A DNA stretch of 33,560 nucleotides. It comes from a virus. This document shows, one piece after another, positions 1-7,800 of this stretch. Both the position numbers and the translations under genes were made by a program. The number at the start of each line of letters is the position of its first letter. Positions within the stretch are counted from its first letter, which is position 1. The DNA lies in IMG/VR virus record IMGVR_UViG_3300003267_000500, positions 582 through 34,141 of that record; one strand, given 5' to 3'. The notes under the pieces were generated by a model. That model had not been told where the DNA came from, ran no database searches, and was given only the letters and a program-made list of their open reading frames with translations.

Positions 1-333
1 GATGTCGTAGTCCAGTGCCGCGGTCGCGTCCGACAGCAGCAGCCGCGCTCCGGCCGGCGCTGGGCGCACGATCACGAAGAACTCGTCGTCAACGTCCAGC
101 AGCCCGAAAACCGCACCCGCACTTCGCAATTCGCGTAGCTCGGTTTCCGCGGCCGTCAGGCTGTTCAGAGCGGCCTTGCGCATCGCCGAGCAACGCCATT
201 TACCGTCCTCGCGCACGACGGCGACGCCGACGAACTGCCCGAACTGCGTCCCCCGCACGAACGTGAGCGCGACCCCCGACACGATGGTCGTGTGCGGGAG
301 CTTCGGGAGCGGGGGACGGTGGATCACGATCAT
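1..333 (-). CDS. tRNA adenosine deaminase-associated-like protein (3' end outside window)
   Basis: Partial gene: the first 111 codons are present and the rest lies beyond position 1. The ATG at 333 lies 10 bases after the capsid stop and has an AGGA about 9 bases upstream. Residues about 37-111 look like the actinobacterial family annotated as putative tRNA adenosine deaminase-associated protein, normally encoded beside tadA. Recognisable blocks are VAVVREDGKWRC (37-48), GAVFGLLDVDDEFFVIVRP (73-91) and RLLLSDATAALDYDI (97-111). The family's function is unknown to me. Residues 1-36 do not match it from memory. Codon usage changes near codon 43: before it almost every third base is G or C, afterwards A/T-ending codons (GGT, AAA, CGT, GAA, CTA, AGT, GTT) become common. 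This fits a recently captured host segment, a fusion, or an assembly chimera. The match is from memory of the family, not a search. Confidence 0.7.
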   Translation of the reverse strand, partial: MIVIHRPPLPKLPHTTIVSGVALTFVRGTQFGQFVGVAVVREDGKWRCSAMRKAALNSLTAAETELRELRSAGAVFGLLDVDDEFFVIVRPAPAGARLLLSDATAALDYDI

Positions 334-343
334 CGTCGACGTC

Positions 344-1855
344 CTACGAGCGCCGGCCGATGTTCTTGAACACGATGTTCTGGAACGCGTTCCGGACCTC
401 GGGCGCGCAGGCGCTGTACACGAGCGGGCGATCGACGTGCGCGAGCACGGAGGCGAGCGCCATGATGCCCATGTCGGGACCGAGCGCGGCCACGGCGATC
501 GTGTTGCCCTGGCGATCGGGCGCCGTGAGGTACGACGCCGCCTTCTGGCGGGCCTCCTCGTAGGCGTTCGGCGAGGCCGCCGCCATCGCGCGCTGCGCGT
601 CGGACACGATGTTGAGGCCGAACGCGATCGACGTGTTCGGGCGCCACGCGTTGTCGTCGTACACGCTCACGGCAGCGCCGCCGCCGCTGTTCGACCACTC
701 GCGGATGAACCAGGCCTCCGTCGCCGCCGTCGCCGCCGACGTGCCGCGGTAGATGCGGAACGAGTCCGCCGTCGGGTTGCCCGGCGTGACGGTGAAGGTG
801 ATCTCCTCACCGGCCGCGACGGCCACCGTGGACGTGCCCGTGGGCGCGCGGACGCCGAGGCCTTCGCGCTCGTTCACGACCTCGGTGACCACGTAGAACA
901 CGCTGGCCGCGGAGTTGGCGTCCCAGTAGGACGTGCGGCCGCCGCCCGGCGCGCCGGCCACCGGGGTGCTCACCGTCGGGATCGTGGTGGGCGCGCCGTC
1001 CACGAGATCCGCGGTGTACTTCCACCGGCTGTAGATCGGCGTGAGGCCGTTGTCCGTGTAGAACTTGCAGATCTTGTTCTGGCTCTGCAGGCCCGCGATC
1101 TGCTGCCCGATCATGTACGGCGCCGAGGCGATCGGCATCGGCAGGCGCGTCGCGCCGTCCAGCGTGGCCTCGAAGTCGCTGCGGACCAGGGGGTCCATGA
1201 TCAGCGAGTTGAAGGTGCCGAACAGGGTCTCGGACTTCGACATGCGGTCGCGGATCGTGTCGACCGTGAGCGGATCGCCGGCCATGTCGATCACGTGCGA
1301 GCCGTAGATCGAGGAGGCGACGGTGCCGTCGGTGCCTTCCTCGATCTGCTGCATGATGCCCTTGAAGCGCAAGCTGTTCTCGCCGAGCCGCGTGGTGCGG
1401 GTGTCGGAGAAGTACAGGTTGCGGTTCTTCTTGAACAGCACGGACTTCATGAGCGCCACGCGCTCGATGTTCTGCGCGCCGCTGGTGCCGAGGGCCTTCA
1501 CGGTCTCCTCGAGCGCCGCGAGCAGGAACGTGGGGCCGATCTCGCCCATGAGGCGGATGTTGACCACGTTCCGGTCCGAACCGAAGTTGGTCTCGGGAGG
1601 CAGCGACTGCTCGCCGAAGAACCCGCTGTTCTTCGCGAAGCCGTAGCTGGTGATCCGCGCGAACTCGTGCCGGATCTGCTTCGCCGGCACCTTGGGAGCC
1701 AGCTTCAGCAGCGTCAGCTCGTTGCCGTCGGTCTCGTCCCACAGCGTGCTGTGGGCCTGGACCTCGAGGTCTTCGGGCACGACGGCCGTGATGGTGCCGG
1801 TGGTGACCGCCTTCTCCAGGCGGGAGAGGAGAGCGAGGTCGGGAGAAGTGCGCAT
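344..1855 (-). CDS. Major capsid protein, with Ig/Fn3-like inserted domain
   Basis: Predicted 503-residue major head protein. The evidence is its place directly after protease and scaffold genes, its length, and a sequence typical of large phage capsid proteins: a basic/amphipathic N-terminal part, long helix LLAALEETVKAL (111-122), and a conserved core continuing to about residue 300 and resuming at about 405. Residues about 305-402 look like an inserted beta-sandwich of the fibronectin/Ig type, with a YYV-like strand (FYVVTEVVNEREG), an AAGEEITFTV strand and FRIYRGT. Such domains are often surface decorations on capsids. The ATG at 1855 has AGAGGA 5 bases upstream. A 91-base gap separates it from the scaffold gene, with no gene visible in it. 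HK97 fold is inferred from synteny with an S78-like protease, not shown by a motif. Confidence 0.85.
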   Translation of the reverse strand: MRTSPDLALLSRLEKAVTTGTITAVVPEDLEVQAHSTLWDETDGNELTLLKLAPKVPAKQIRHEFARITSYGFAKNSGFFGEQSLPPETNFGSDRNVVNIRLMGEIGPTFLLAALEETVKALGTSGAQNIERVALMKSVLFKKNRNLYFSDTRTTRLGENSLRFKGIMQQIEEGTDGTVASSIYGSHVIDMAGDPLTVDTIRDRMSKSETLFGTFNSLIMDPLVRSDFEATLDGATRLPMPIASAPYMIGQQIAGLQSQNKICKFYTDNGLTPIYSRWKYTADLVDGAPTTIPTVSTPVAGAPGGGRTSYWDANSAASVFYVVTEVVNEREGLGVRAPTGTSTVAVAAGEEITFTVTPGNPTADSFRIYRGTSAATAATEAWFIREWSNSGGGAAVSVYDDNAWRPNTSIAFGLNIVSDAQRAMAAASPNAYEEARQKAASYLTAPDRQGNTIAVAALGPDMGIMALASVLAHVDRPLVYSACAPEVRNAFQNIVFKNIGRRS

Positions 1856-1946
1856 GGTGTCCTCTTGGGTGCAGCCTGTGTTCGCTGCGGTCGAAGGGTG
1901 GATCGTGGTCCGGCACGGGCGCCGGGAGAGGTGGTTGGAGCGGTTG

Positions 1947-2732
1947 CTACGCGGCCTTGACCTGCTTGACCAGGTCGGCGTTCTTGGCCTCGTCGTCGTC
2001 GAACTTGCCGGTGCGGTTGAAGCGGCTGACGAGGTCGTTGCTGATCACGCCCTTGCGCAGCGCGTTGACGAGCATGACCTTGTCGATGCCCGTGGTCTTG
2101 GTGGTCTCGGCGTCGAGCGCGGCATCGAGACCAGCGCGCGCGGCGACGCGGTTGGCCGCCGACGCGGGCGCCATCTTGCCGATGGTCTCGAGCGACCCCG
2201 ACATCTGCGCCATCGCCTTGTACAGCGGCGCCACCGCGGCGGCGGCGACGACGTTGGACGCGTCGACCGCCTGGCGCAGATCCGCGTTCTCCGCGCGGAG
2301 CTTCGCGATCTCCGTGTTCGTCGACGCCTGACCCTTCACCAGCTTGTCGACGTCGCCCGACAGCTTCAGCAGCAGCTCGGTGGCGTCGATGAACTGGGAC
2401 GTGCCCTCGTTGCCCTTCTCCATCTTGTACCCGGGCTTCGGTTCGTCGTCCTTGCCCCCCTCGTCGCCGTCGGGTTCGTCACCGTCGGGCTCGTCGTGGC
2501 CGCCCTCGGGCTGCTTGTCGGCGGCCGGCTTGTCCGCGGGCGCGTCGCCGCCCTTGTCCGCCGGCTTGTCCATGGGCTTGCTGCTGCCCTTGATCAGGGC
2601 CACCAGCTCCGCGAAGCCCGCGGTCACGCCCTTGCGCAGGTCGGCCAGGGCGCCGTCCAGCGCGCCGCCCTGGGCGCCGACGTCGGCGGCCAGCTTGTCG
2701 ATGTCGATGGTCTTCGCGGCGGGATCGGACAT
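1947..2732 (-). CDS. Capsid scaffolding protein (probable)
   Basis: Predicted 261-residue protein between prohead protease and major capsid genes, the usual place of a scaffold. Composition fits: a helical N-terminus, a very acidic Pro/Gly/Asp/Lys linker with EPDGD repeats (about residues 55-100), a coiled-coil-like stretch (about 118-150, KLSGDVDKLVKG then IAKLRAENADLRQAV), and an Ala-rich helical C-terminus ending in basic KQVKAA. Scaffold C-termini are often basic and bind the capsid protein. No enzyme motif is seen. The ATG at 2732 is 4 bases after GAGGTG; the adjacent ATG at 2735 would give an ATGA overlap with the protease stop but sits only one base from the Shine-Dalgarno sequence, so I prefer 2732. 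The family was not recognised by sequence. Confidence 0.6.
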   Translation of the reverse strand: MSDPAAKTIDIDKLAADVGAQGGALDGALADLRKGVTAGFAELVALIKGSSKPMDKPADKGGDAPADKPAADKQPEGGHDEPDGDEPDGDEGGKDDEPKPGYKMEKGNEGTSQFIDATELLLKLSGDVDKLVKGQASTNTEIAKLRAENADLRQAVDASNVVAAAAVAPLYKAMAQMSGSLETIGKMAPASAANRVAARAGLDAALDAETTKTTGIDKVMLVNALRKGVISNDLVSRFNRTGKFDDDEAKNADLVKQVKAA

Positions 2733-3742
2733 CATGCACCTCGGTGTTGCGACGCTTCCGTCGCGGCAGGACGTTTGTTGGCGAGGTAGAGCGCGAGCCA
2801 CCGTTCGGCGGTCTCGCGGTCCACCATGAACTTCCCCATGATGCGGTCGATCAGCAGCTCGCGATCGGTCTGCACGTTGGGATTCGGCATCGTCGGGCCC
2901 GCCAGCGTCGGCGCGGCGCCTTCCAGGTCCTGCGGCACGACGGCGGCCTGGCCCTTCCGCAGCAGGCCCTCGCACGCACCCGCGGGACAGCGGCACTTGC
3001 CGCACGGCGCGCCGCCCGCCACCGGCGGTGCGCGGCGCCCGTCGATCAGCAGGTCCATCAGGTCGGTGCGACCCTTCTCCAGCATCTCGACGGTGCAGTC
3101 GGGATCGACGGGGACCTCGCACACGGCCGCGTCGGTGAACTGCGCGGCGATGATCCGCTTCTTGCACGGCGACAGGGCGCACAGGCCCTCCGCCGACAGA
3201 CCCAGCGGACGCGGTAGGCCCTTCAGCAGGTGCGCGGTCGACCAGAAGTAGTCCGACCGGGCAAACTCGTGCTCCGTCGGGCGCCGACCGAGGCCTTCCC
3301 ACGACGCCGGATCGGCGCGGTCGAACAGGCGCCCGGTCGTCCAGAACCCGACCTTGCCGTGCGCCTTCGAAAGCTCCGTCGTGCCGTCGTGGAACTCGAT
3401 CGTCAGCGGGAGGCCCACGATCGTCTCCGCGTACGCGTGCGACTTCGGCGCCTCGAGCTTGTTGTGCGTGTCGTTCCACTTGCCGCCCTTCAGGTAGGGC
3501 TGCCAGTCGATCGCGCCGAGCTGCCGCGCGGCTTCGAACACTTGGCCGTCGCGATCCTTCGTCGGCACGATCACACCGTTCGGCGCGATCTTCCCGTACG
3601 TCGCGAGCCAGCCGCCCATGGGCCGCGTGAAGGACGCGATCCCCGGGCCCGCATTGCCCTTCCGCAATTCGGACAGCGCCACGACTTCGCCCTGGACGAC
3701 GAAGCGCTCTCCGATTGCGGCGATGTCGACAATGTCGAGCAT
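2732..3742 (-). CDS. Prohead maturation protease (S78/assemblin-like), with C-terminal Cys cluster
   Basis: Predicted 336-residue prohead protease that would cut scaffold and capsid N-termini during head maturation. The core at about residues 105-215 fits the herpesvirus-assemblin-like phage proteases: His128 in KAHGKVGFW and Ser183 in LGLSAEG, 55 residues apart, are the likely catalytic pair, followed by a EVPVDP motif (209-214) where family members have their conserved P-V-N-like segment. An unusual cluster C247-x2-C250-x-C252-x4-C257 could bind a metal. The helical tail after residue 290 may act as a second scaffold-like segment. I chose ATG 3742 over an in-frame TTG at 3760; GGA lies 6 bases upstream of the ATG. 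It overlaps the scaffold gene by a base or more. Protease assignment is by motif recognition only. Confidence 0.75.
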   Translation of the reverse strand: MLDIVDIAAIGERFVVQGEVVALSELRKGNAGPGIASFTRPMGGWLATYGKIAPNGVIVPTKDRDGQVFEAARQLGAIDWQPYLKGGKWNDTHNKLEAPKSHAYAETIVGLPLTIEFHDGTTELSKAHGKVGFWTTGRLFDRADPASWEGLGRRPTEHEFARSDYFWSTAHLLKGLPRPLGLSAEGLCALSPCKKRIIAAQFTDAAVCEVPVDPDCTVEMLEKGRTDLMDLLIDGRRAPPVAGGAPCGKCRCPAGACEGLLRKGQAAVVPQDLEGAAPTLAGPTMPNPNVQTDRELLIDRIMGKFMVDRETAERWLALYLANKRPAATEASQHRGA

Positions 3743-3750
3743 GCAGGTCC

Positions 3751-3792
3751 AAAAACGCAAACGCGGCCAGGTCCACGAGGGAACTGGCCGCG
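3751..3792 (-). terminator. Rho-independent terminator-like hairpin before the protease gene
   Basis: Perfect 9-bp stem CGCGGCCAG/CTGGCCGCG (3784-3792 with 3762-3770) and a 13-base loop, followed on the minus strand by TTTGCGTTTTT (3761-3751). A T tract this long is rare in this DNA. It sits between the zinc-ribbon gene stop (3824) and the protease start (3742), so it could terminate or attenuate transcription before the protease-scaffold-capsid block. Confidence 0.5.
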
Positions 3793-3823
3793 AAGGCGCG
3801 CTGACGTTTGTGCTGCCGGCAGC

Positions 3824-4087
3824 CTATGCCGAGTCGGATCCGGGCGTCAACACGATGCGACGTCGTACGCCGACTCGCGTGCCCTGCGCCGGAGGCTCGA
3901 CCAGTGAGAGGAACGGGATCTGGACTGGCCGCTTGCAATCGGCGCACATGGCCTCGAACCGCCCGTGCTTGAAGCGGACGATCCGCGTCCGGAGCGTCCA
4001 CTCGCCCTCGCGGATGTCCCACAGCTCCGAGCCGCATTCGCAGGTGGCGCGCAGCGTCCTCGGGTTGATCTCGGTGCTACCCGCCAT
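3824..4087 (-). CDS. Small zinc-ribbon protein
   Basis: Predicted 87-residue protein with a CxC...CxxC pattern: C16, C18, C48 and C51 (ATCECGS and MCADCKRP), separated by a beta-rich stretch with the basic segment RTRIVRFKHGRF. This is the layout of a small zinc ribbon. Phage proteins such as Mu Com have a similar size and Cys spacing and act as regulators, but I cannot claim that identity. The ATG at 4087 overlaps the end of the upstream gene by 11 bases, so translation is probably coupled; no strong Shine-Dalgarno sequence is seen. A longer in-frame GTG at 4129 is less likely because it would overlap the upstream gene deeply. A terminator-like hairpin follows the stop. Confidence 0.65.
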   Translation of the reverse strand: MAGSTEINPRTLRATCECGSELWDIREGEWTLRTRIVRFKHGRFEAMCADCKRPVQIPFLSLVEPPAQGTRVGVRRRIVLTPGSDSA

Positions 4088-4340
4088 CGGCGCGACCGTG
4101 CTTGTGGAGGATCGCCTCCAGTCGGTCACGCTCGTCGAGCAGCATGCGGAGCCTGCGCGACGCGAGCACGCCGCCGCCGCGACCCGCCTGCACCGCCTGC
4201 TCCCAGTCGTTGATCACCGGCACGAGCGAATCGTACTGATCCTCCGCCTTGCGCACGAGCTGCCGGCGAGCATCGTCGATGCTGTCCTTGTGCGCGGTCG
4301 CGTGCGCGAGGCCCTGGCGGAGTTTCGACGTGTCGGACAT
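4077..4340 (-). CDS. Small helical protein of unknown function
   Basis: Predicted 87-residue protein, mostly helical and rich in Arg, Ala, Asp and Leu, with a coiled-coil-like stretch around SIDDARRQLVRKAEDQY and a basic second half (RRLRMLLDERDRLEAILHK). No recognisable family. The ATG at 4340 is the first minus-strand start after the plus-strand HNH gene, so this gene may be the first of the transcript carrying protease, scaffold and capsid. Only a weak GGTG precedes the ATG. It overlaps the next gene by 11 bases. Its place at the head of the late block would suit an assembly or regulatory role, but nothing in the sequence shows this. Confidence 0.6.
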   Translation of the reverse strand: MSDTSKLRQGLAHATAHKDSIDDARRQLVRKAEDQYDSLVPVINDWEQAVQAGRGGGVLASRRLRMLLDERDRLEAILHKHGRADGG

Positions 4341-4361
4341 CGCGCACCGCAGTAGATGGTT

Positions 4362-4393
4362 GCGTCGTCGCCGGTTGGCGCCAGCGACGACGC
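4362..4393. promoter_or_regulatory. Perfect 10-bp dyad between divergent genes
   Basis: GCGTCGTCGC at 4362-4371 and its exact reverse complement at 4384-4393 flank a 12-base centre that itself contains the palindrome TGGCGCCA. It lies in the 78-base gap between the divergent HNH gene (4419, plus) and the 87-residue gene (4340, minus), where promoters for both would be expected. It could be an operator or an RNA hairpin. I found no convincing -35/-10 pair here. Confidence 0.45.
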
Positions 4394-4418
4394 GCACACG
4401 AACCTTGTCGAAGGCCCG

Positions 4419-4805
4419 ATGCCAACCGAGTCTATCACCGCGCCTGAGGAGTGGCGGCCCGTGCCTGGGTTCGAAGGGTACGAGGTCAGCAGCCGCGGGC
4501 GCGTCCGCTCGTACTGGATCCCTGGGGTTCGGCCCCGTCGCGTTGGGACGACCTATCGGATTCTCACCGGTACACGATCATCGTTCGGGTACCAGTCATA
4601 CAACATCATCGGGCGCAAGCCGATCCCCGTGCACGTACTGATAGCGACTGCCTTCCACGGCCCGCGGCCGGCTGGCGGAGTCGTTCGCCATCTCGACGGC
4701 AACCCGCAGAACAACGCAGCAACGAACATCGCGTGGGGCACGCCCGCGGAGAACGTGGCAGACCGCGATCGGCACAAGCGCGAACGCGCGCGCCTGCGCG
4801 CGTAG
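4419..4805 (+). CDS. NUMOD4/HNH homing endonuclease
   Basis: Predicted 128-residue free-standing HNH endonuclease and the only convincing plus-strand gene in the window. Residues 10-32 match the NUMOD4 DNA-binding motif (EEWRPVPGFEGYEVSSRGRV). Residues 72-115 match an HNH_3-type nuclease: VHVLIATAFHG, then HLDGNPQNN (91-99), NIAWGTPAEN (103-112). This combination is typical of mobile phage endonucleases that cut a DNA site and spread by homing. GAAGG lies a few bases before the ATG at 4419, and an upstream in-frame start at 4356 has no family match before this point. It ends 3 bases from the stop of the helicase gene on the other strand. It interrupts the minus-strand operon without visibly breaking a gene. 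Confidence 0.9.
   Translation: MPTESITAPEEWRPVPGFEGYEVSSRGRVRSYWIPGVRPRRVGTTYRILTGTRSSFGYQSYNIIGRKPIPVHVLIATAFHGPRPAGGVVRHLDGNPQNNAATNIAWGTPAENVADRDRHKRERARLRA
4784..4803. terminator. GC hairpin at the convergent 3' ends
   Basis: ACGCGCGC (4784-4791) pairs with GCGCGCGT (4796-4803) around a 4-base loop, at the last codons of the HNH gene and just past the helicase stop. It has no T tract on either strand, so it is at best a weak bidirectional terminator. Confidence 0.3.
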
Positions 4806-4808
4806 TCT

Positions 4809-7800
4809 TCACTTCGCTGCCGCGGGCATGCGCACGTCCGGATCCGAGTCCGCGTGACGCGCCGCCAACTCGCGCTGGTACGCGCCCGCGATCCCCGTCT
4901 GATCGAGGTTCGAGATCGGCGACTCGAACACCTCGGCCAAGTCGCGCTTGTGCGCGAGTCGCCGCAGCGCGCGCTTCTCGTAGTCGTGGTCGGTGTGCAG
5001 GTTGACGATGTCGACGTCGCCCTCCTGTCCCTGGCGGTACGCGCGACCCGACCGCTGCTGGTGGGCCTTCGCCGTCATTGGCACGTCGTAGTGCGCGACC
5101 ATGCCGGCGCGCTGCAGGTTCACGCCGGCCTCCATCGACGAAGTCCCGACGATCACGTCGTATTTCGCGTCCTCGTCGCGCTTGCTGTCGGGCATGAACC
5201 CCTGCCGCGCGTTCTCGCGCTGCCGCGTGTCCATGTCGCCGGTGTACGTCACCACGCGCAGCCCCTGCTTCTGCAGGTGCTCGGCGATGTGCTGCACCTC
5301 CTGCGAGCTGTCGCTGAACACGATCGACGCGCGGCCCTTCTTCTTGTTGCCCTTCGTGTCCGTCCACGTCTTGCCGAGCTGGTGCTTGACCAGCTCGGTG
5401 ACCTTCTGCAGCTTGGGGTTGATCTCGGCCGGCGCCATGTTGAGCGCGCGCCGGATCGCGACGTCGCGGTTCAGGGTGCCCGTGTTCGCCTGCCACTCCC
5501 GCGCGGTCTTCTCGTGATCGGCCTCGGGCACGCCCTCGAAGATGTGCGGCGCCAGCGTCTTGATCGCGTCGACGTTCACGCCGCCGCGCATGCGCGCCTT
5601 GCGCGCGTTCGCGTAGGCGTCCTCGACCTTCTTCACGTGCGCGGCGTACGCGCCCTCGATCGGCAGCGGCGGACCGTTCACGAGGCGGCCATCTGGGCTG
5701 ATCGTCGGGTTGTGCGTGTCCTGCCGCGCCACCGCCGGCTCCACCTTCGCGGAGTACGTGAGCGGCGACAACTCGCGCCGGATCGCGTCCGGGTTGATGT
5801 CGACGTCCGCGCCGTGCGTCTGCATGAAGTCGTTGCGATCGGCGTAGCGATCGGGCGCGAGCGCGGCGGCTTGCGACCACACCTCGGACGCGTCGTTCTT
5901 GTGCGGCGTCCCCGACCCAGCCAGGTACGCGGTCGCGTTCATCGGGTGGTGCACGGCGGACAGGACGCGGTTGAGCAGGCTCGGGTCGGCTCCCTCGCGC
6001 TCGGTCGTGCTCTGCGCCTCGTCGTTGTACACGAACATTGGCGGGATGCCGTGCTTCTCGCGCACGTCCTTCCACCAGCCGGCGCGCGTCTTCACGTCGG
6101 ACTTCAGCAGATCCGCGCGCATCTGGTCGGTGGACACGCCGCGGTGGTCGGCCATCATCTTCAGCGCGGTGTCGCGGAACGCCTGGTGCGTGAGCACGCG
6201 CATGTGCGTGCTCTTGTCGGACATGAGCTGCACGCGCTCGTCGTGCGACATGTCCGCGCCGGTCTTCCACTTGAACTTGCCCGGCTCGGTGTAGCGCAGC
6301 ATCTCGCCGCCGAACTGGTTCTGCACAGCCACCGGCGTCAGGAACAGCGCGTGGCTGCTCTTGCCCCTGTCGTGCTGGTCCGCGAACGCCGCGATCGACG
6401 TGAGGCTCTTGCCCGACCCCGTGCCGAGCCACCCGCCGAGGCGGCCGCCGTTCGCGTTGAGCAGGCGGATCGCGCGCTGCTGAGCAGCCCGCGGACCGTC
6501 CATGTTGAGCCCGCCGAACAGCGCGTGCGCGCTCTGCCGCGGGTTGAACTGGCCGCCGAGCGTGCCAACGAGCGACGCGATCTGACCCTCGAGTCGCTGC
6601 CCCAGCGTGTACCGCTCGCCCAGCGCGGCCTTGACCTCCTTCGGACCCGACGGCTTCGGCGCCGTCGCCATGCCGAAGAGCCCGCCCTGCTGCTGAGCGG
6701 CCAGCCGGTCCTGCTCCGCCGTGCGCGCGACTCGGTTGATCAACTCGCCCGACAGCATCTGAGCATACTGCCCGCCTCCGCTGCGATCCTGCAGCTTGCC
6801 CATCAGCGAGCGCATCTCCTTGCGCATCTCCTCGCCGGCCGCGGGGTCCATCGCGGCGATGTGGCGGTCCTTGTTCGTGACCGGCATGGTGCCGACCAGC
6901 AGCGGCTTGCCGGTGATCTTGCCGTAGTGGTCGCGGAACTTCTTCACCGCATCGGACTTGATCTCGTCCTGCATCGCCTCGACGGCGGCCACCTGCGATC
7001 CGTGCGTGCGCACGTACTCGGACCACTGCGTCGGAGCGCTCAGCGCGACGTGCGATAGCTGGTCGATCATCTGCTGCCGCTGCAGCTTCATGCGCTCGTT
7101 CGTCGGCTCGGGCGACGTGCGCAGCTTCTCGCGCGCGCGCAGCAGCATCTCGCGGTTGAAGGACTGTCCGAGCGCCTGCCGCTCGGTGTCCCACTGCTTC
7201 CACTCCATCGACACGCCGTCCGACGGCGCCGCCGCGCCGCCGCCGAACATCCCGCCCCCACCGAACATGCCGATCTCGCGCGGCGTCTTGTCCGGTTCGG
7301 TGCCCAGCTTGCGCACCGCCTCCAGGGCCTCGTCCGCGTGCTTGTCGAGCACACCCGTGGTGGCCAGCATCTTCGCGTGCCGATCGCGGATCGCGCGCTG
7401 ATCGTCGTGCGTGAGCGTGCCCGACGGCTTGAACGCGGCCACCGCGCCCGGGTCGTCGGCGAGCATGCGGAACACGGCCTCGTGCACGTTCTTGTCGTCG
7501 ACGTCGACGCCCTGCTGGTGCAGCGGCTTCTCGGGGCCGTCGCCGTAGCGCGCCGCCATGTGACGATCCGCGATCTCCTCGAACTTCGCGCGGTGCTTGT
7601 CGTAGTCGATCGCCTTTCCGTCCTCGTCGTGCAGCGGGAACACCTGCTTCAGCGCGGCCTTGTAGGCCTCGCGATCGGGCACCGAGTCCATGACCTTCGG
7701 CGACAGCAGATCCGGCAGGATCGTGGTGGGCGACTCGCCCTCGGCGATCCGCGATCCCACGTGCCGCTCGATCGCGGCGCCGTAGTCGCCGCCGGACGCG

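Noticed and set aside
176-1960. Long plus-strand open frame across the capsid gene
   Set aside because: Arg/Val/His-rich antisense shadow of a well-supported gene; high-GC DNA with G/C third positions leaves antisense frames open.
2736-4037. Upstream extension of the scaffold frame through the protease gene
   Set aside because: The extension is a frame-shifted shadow of the protease gene; the real start follows GAGGTG at 2732.
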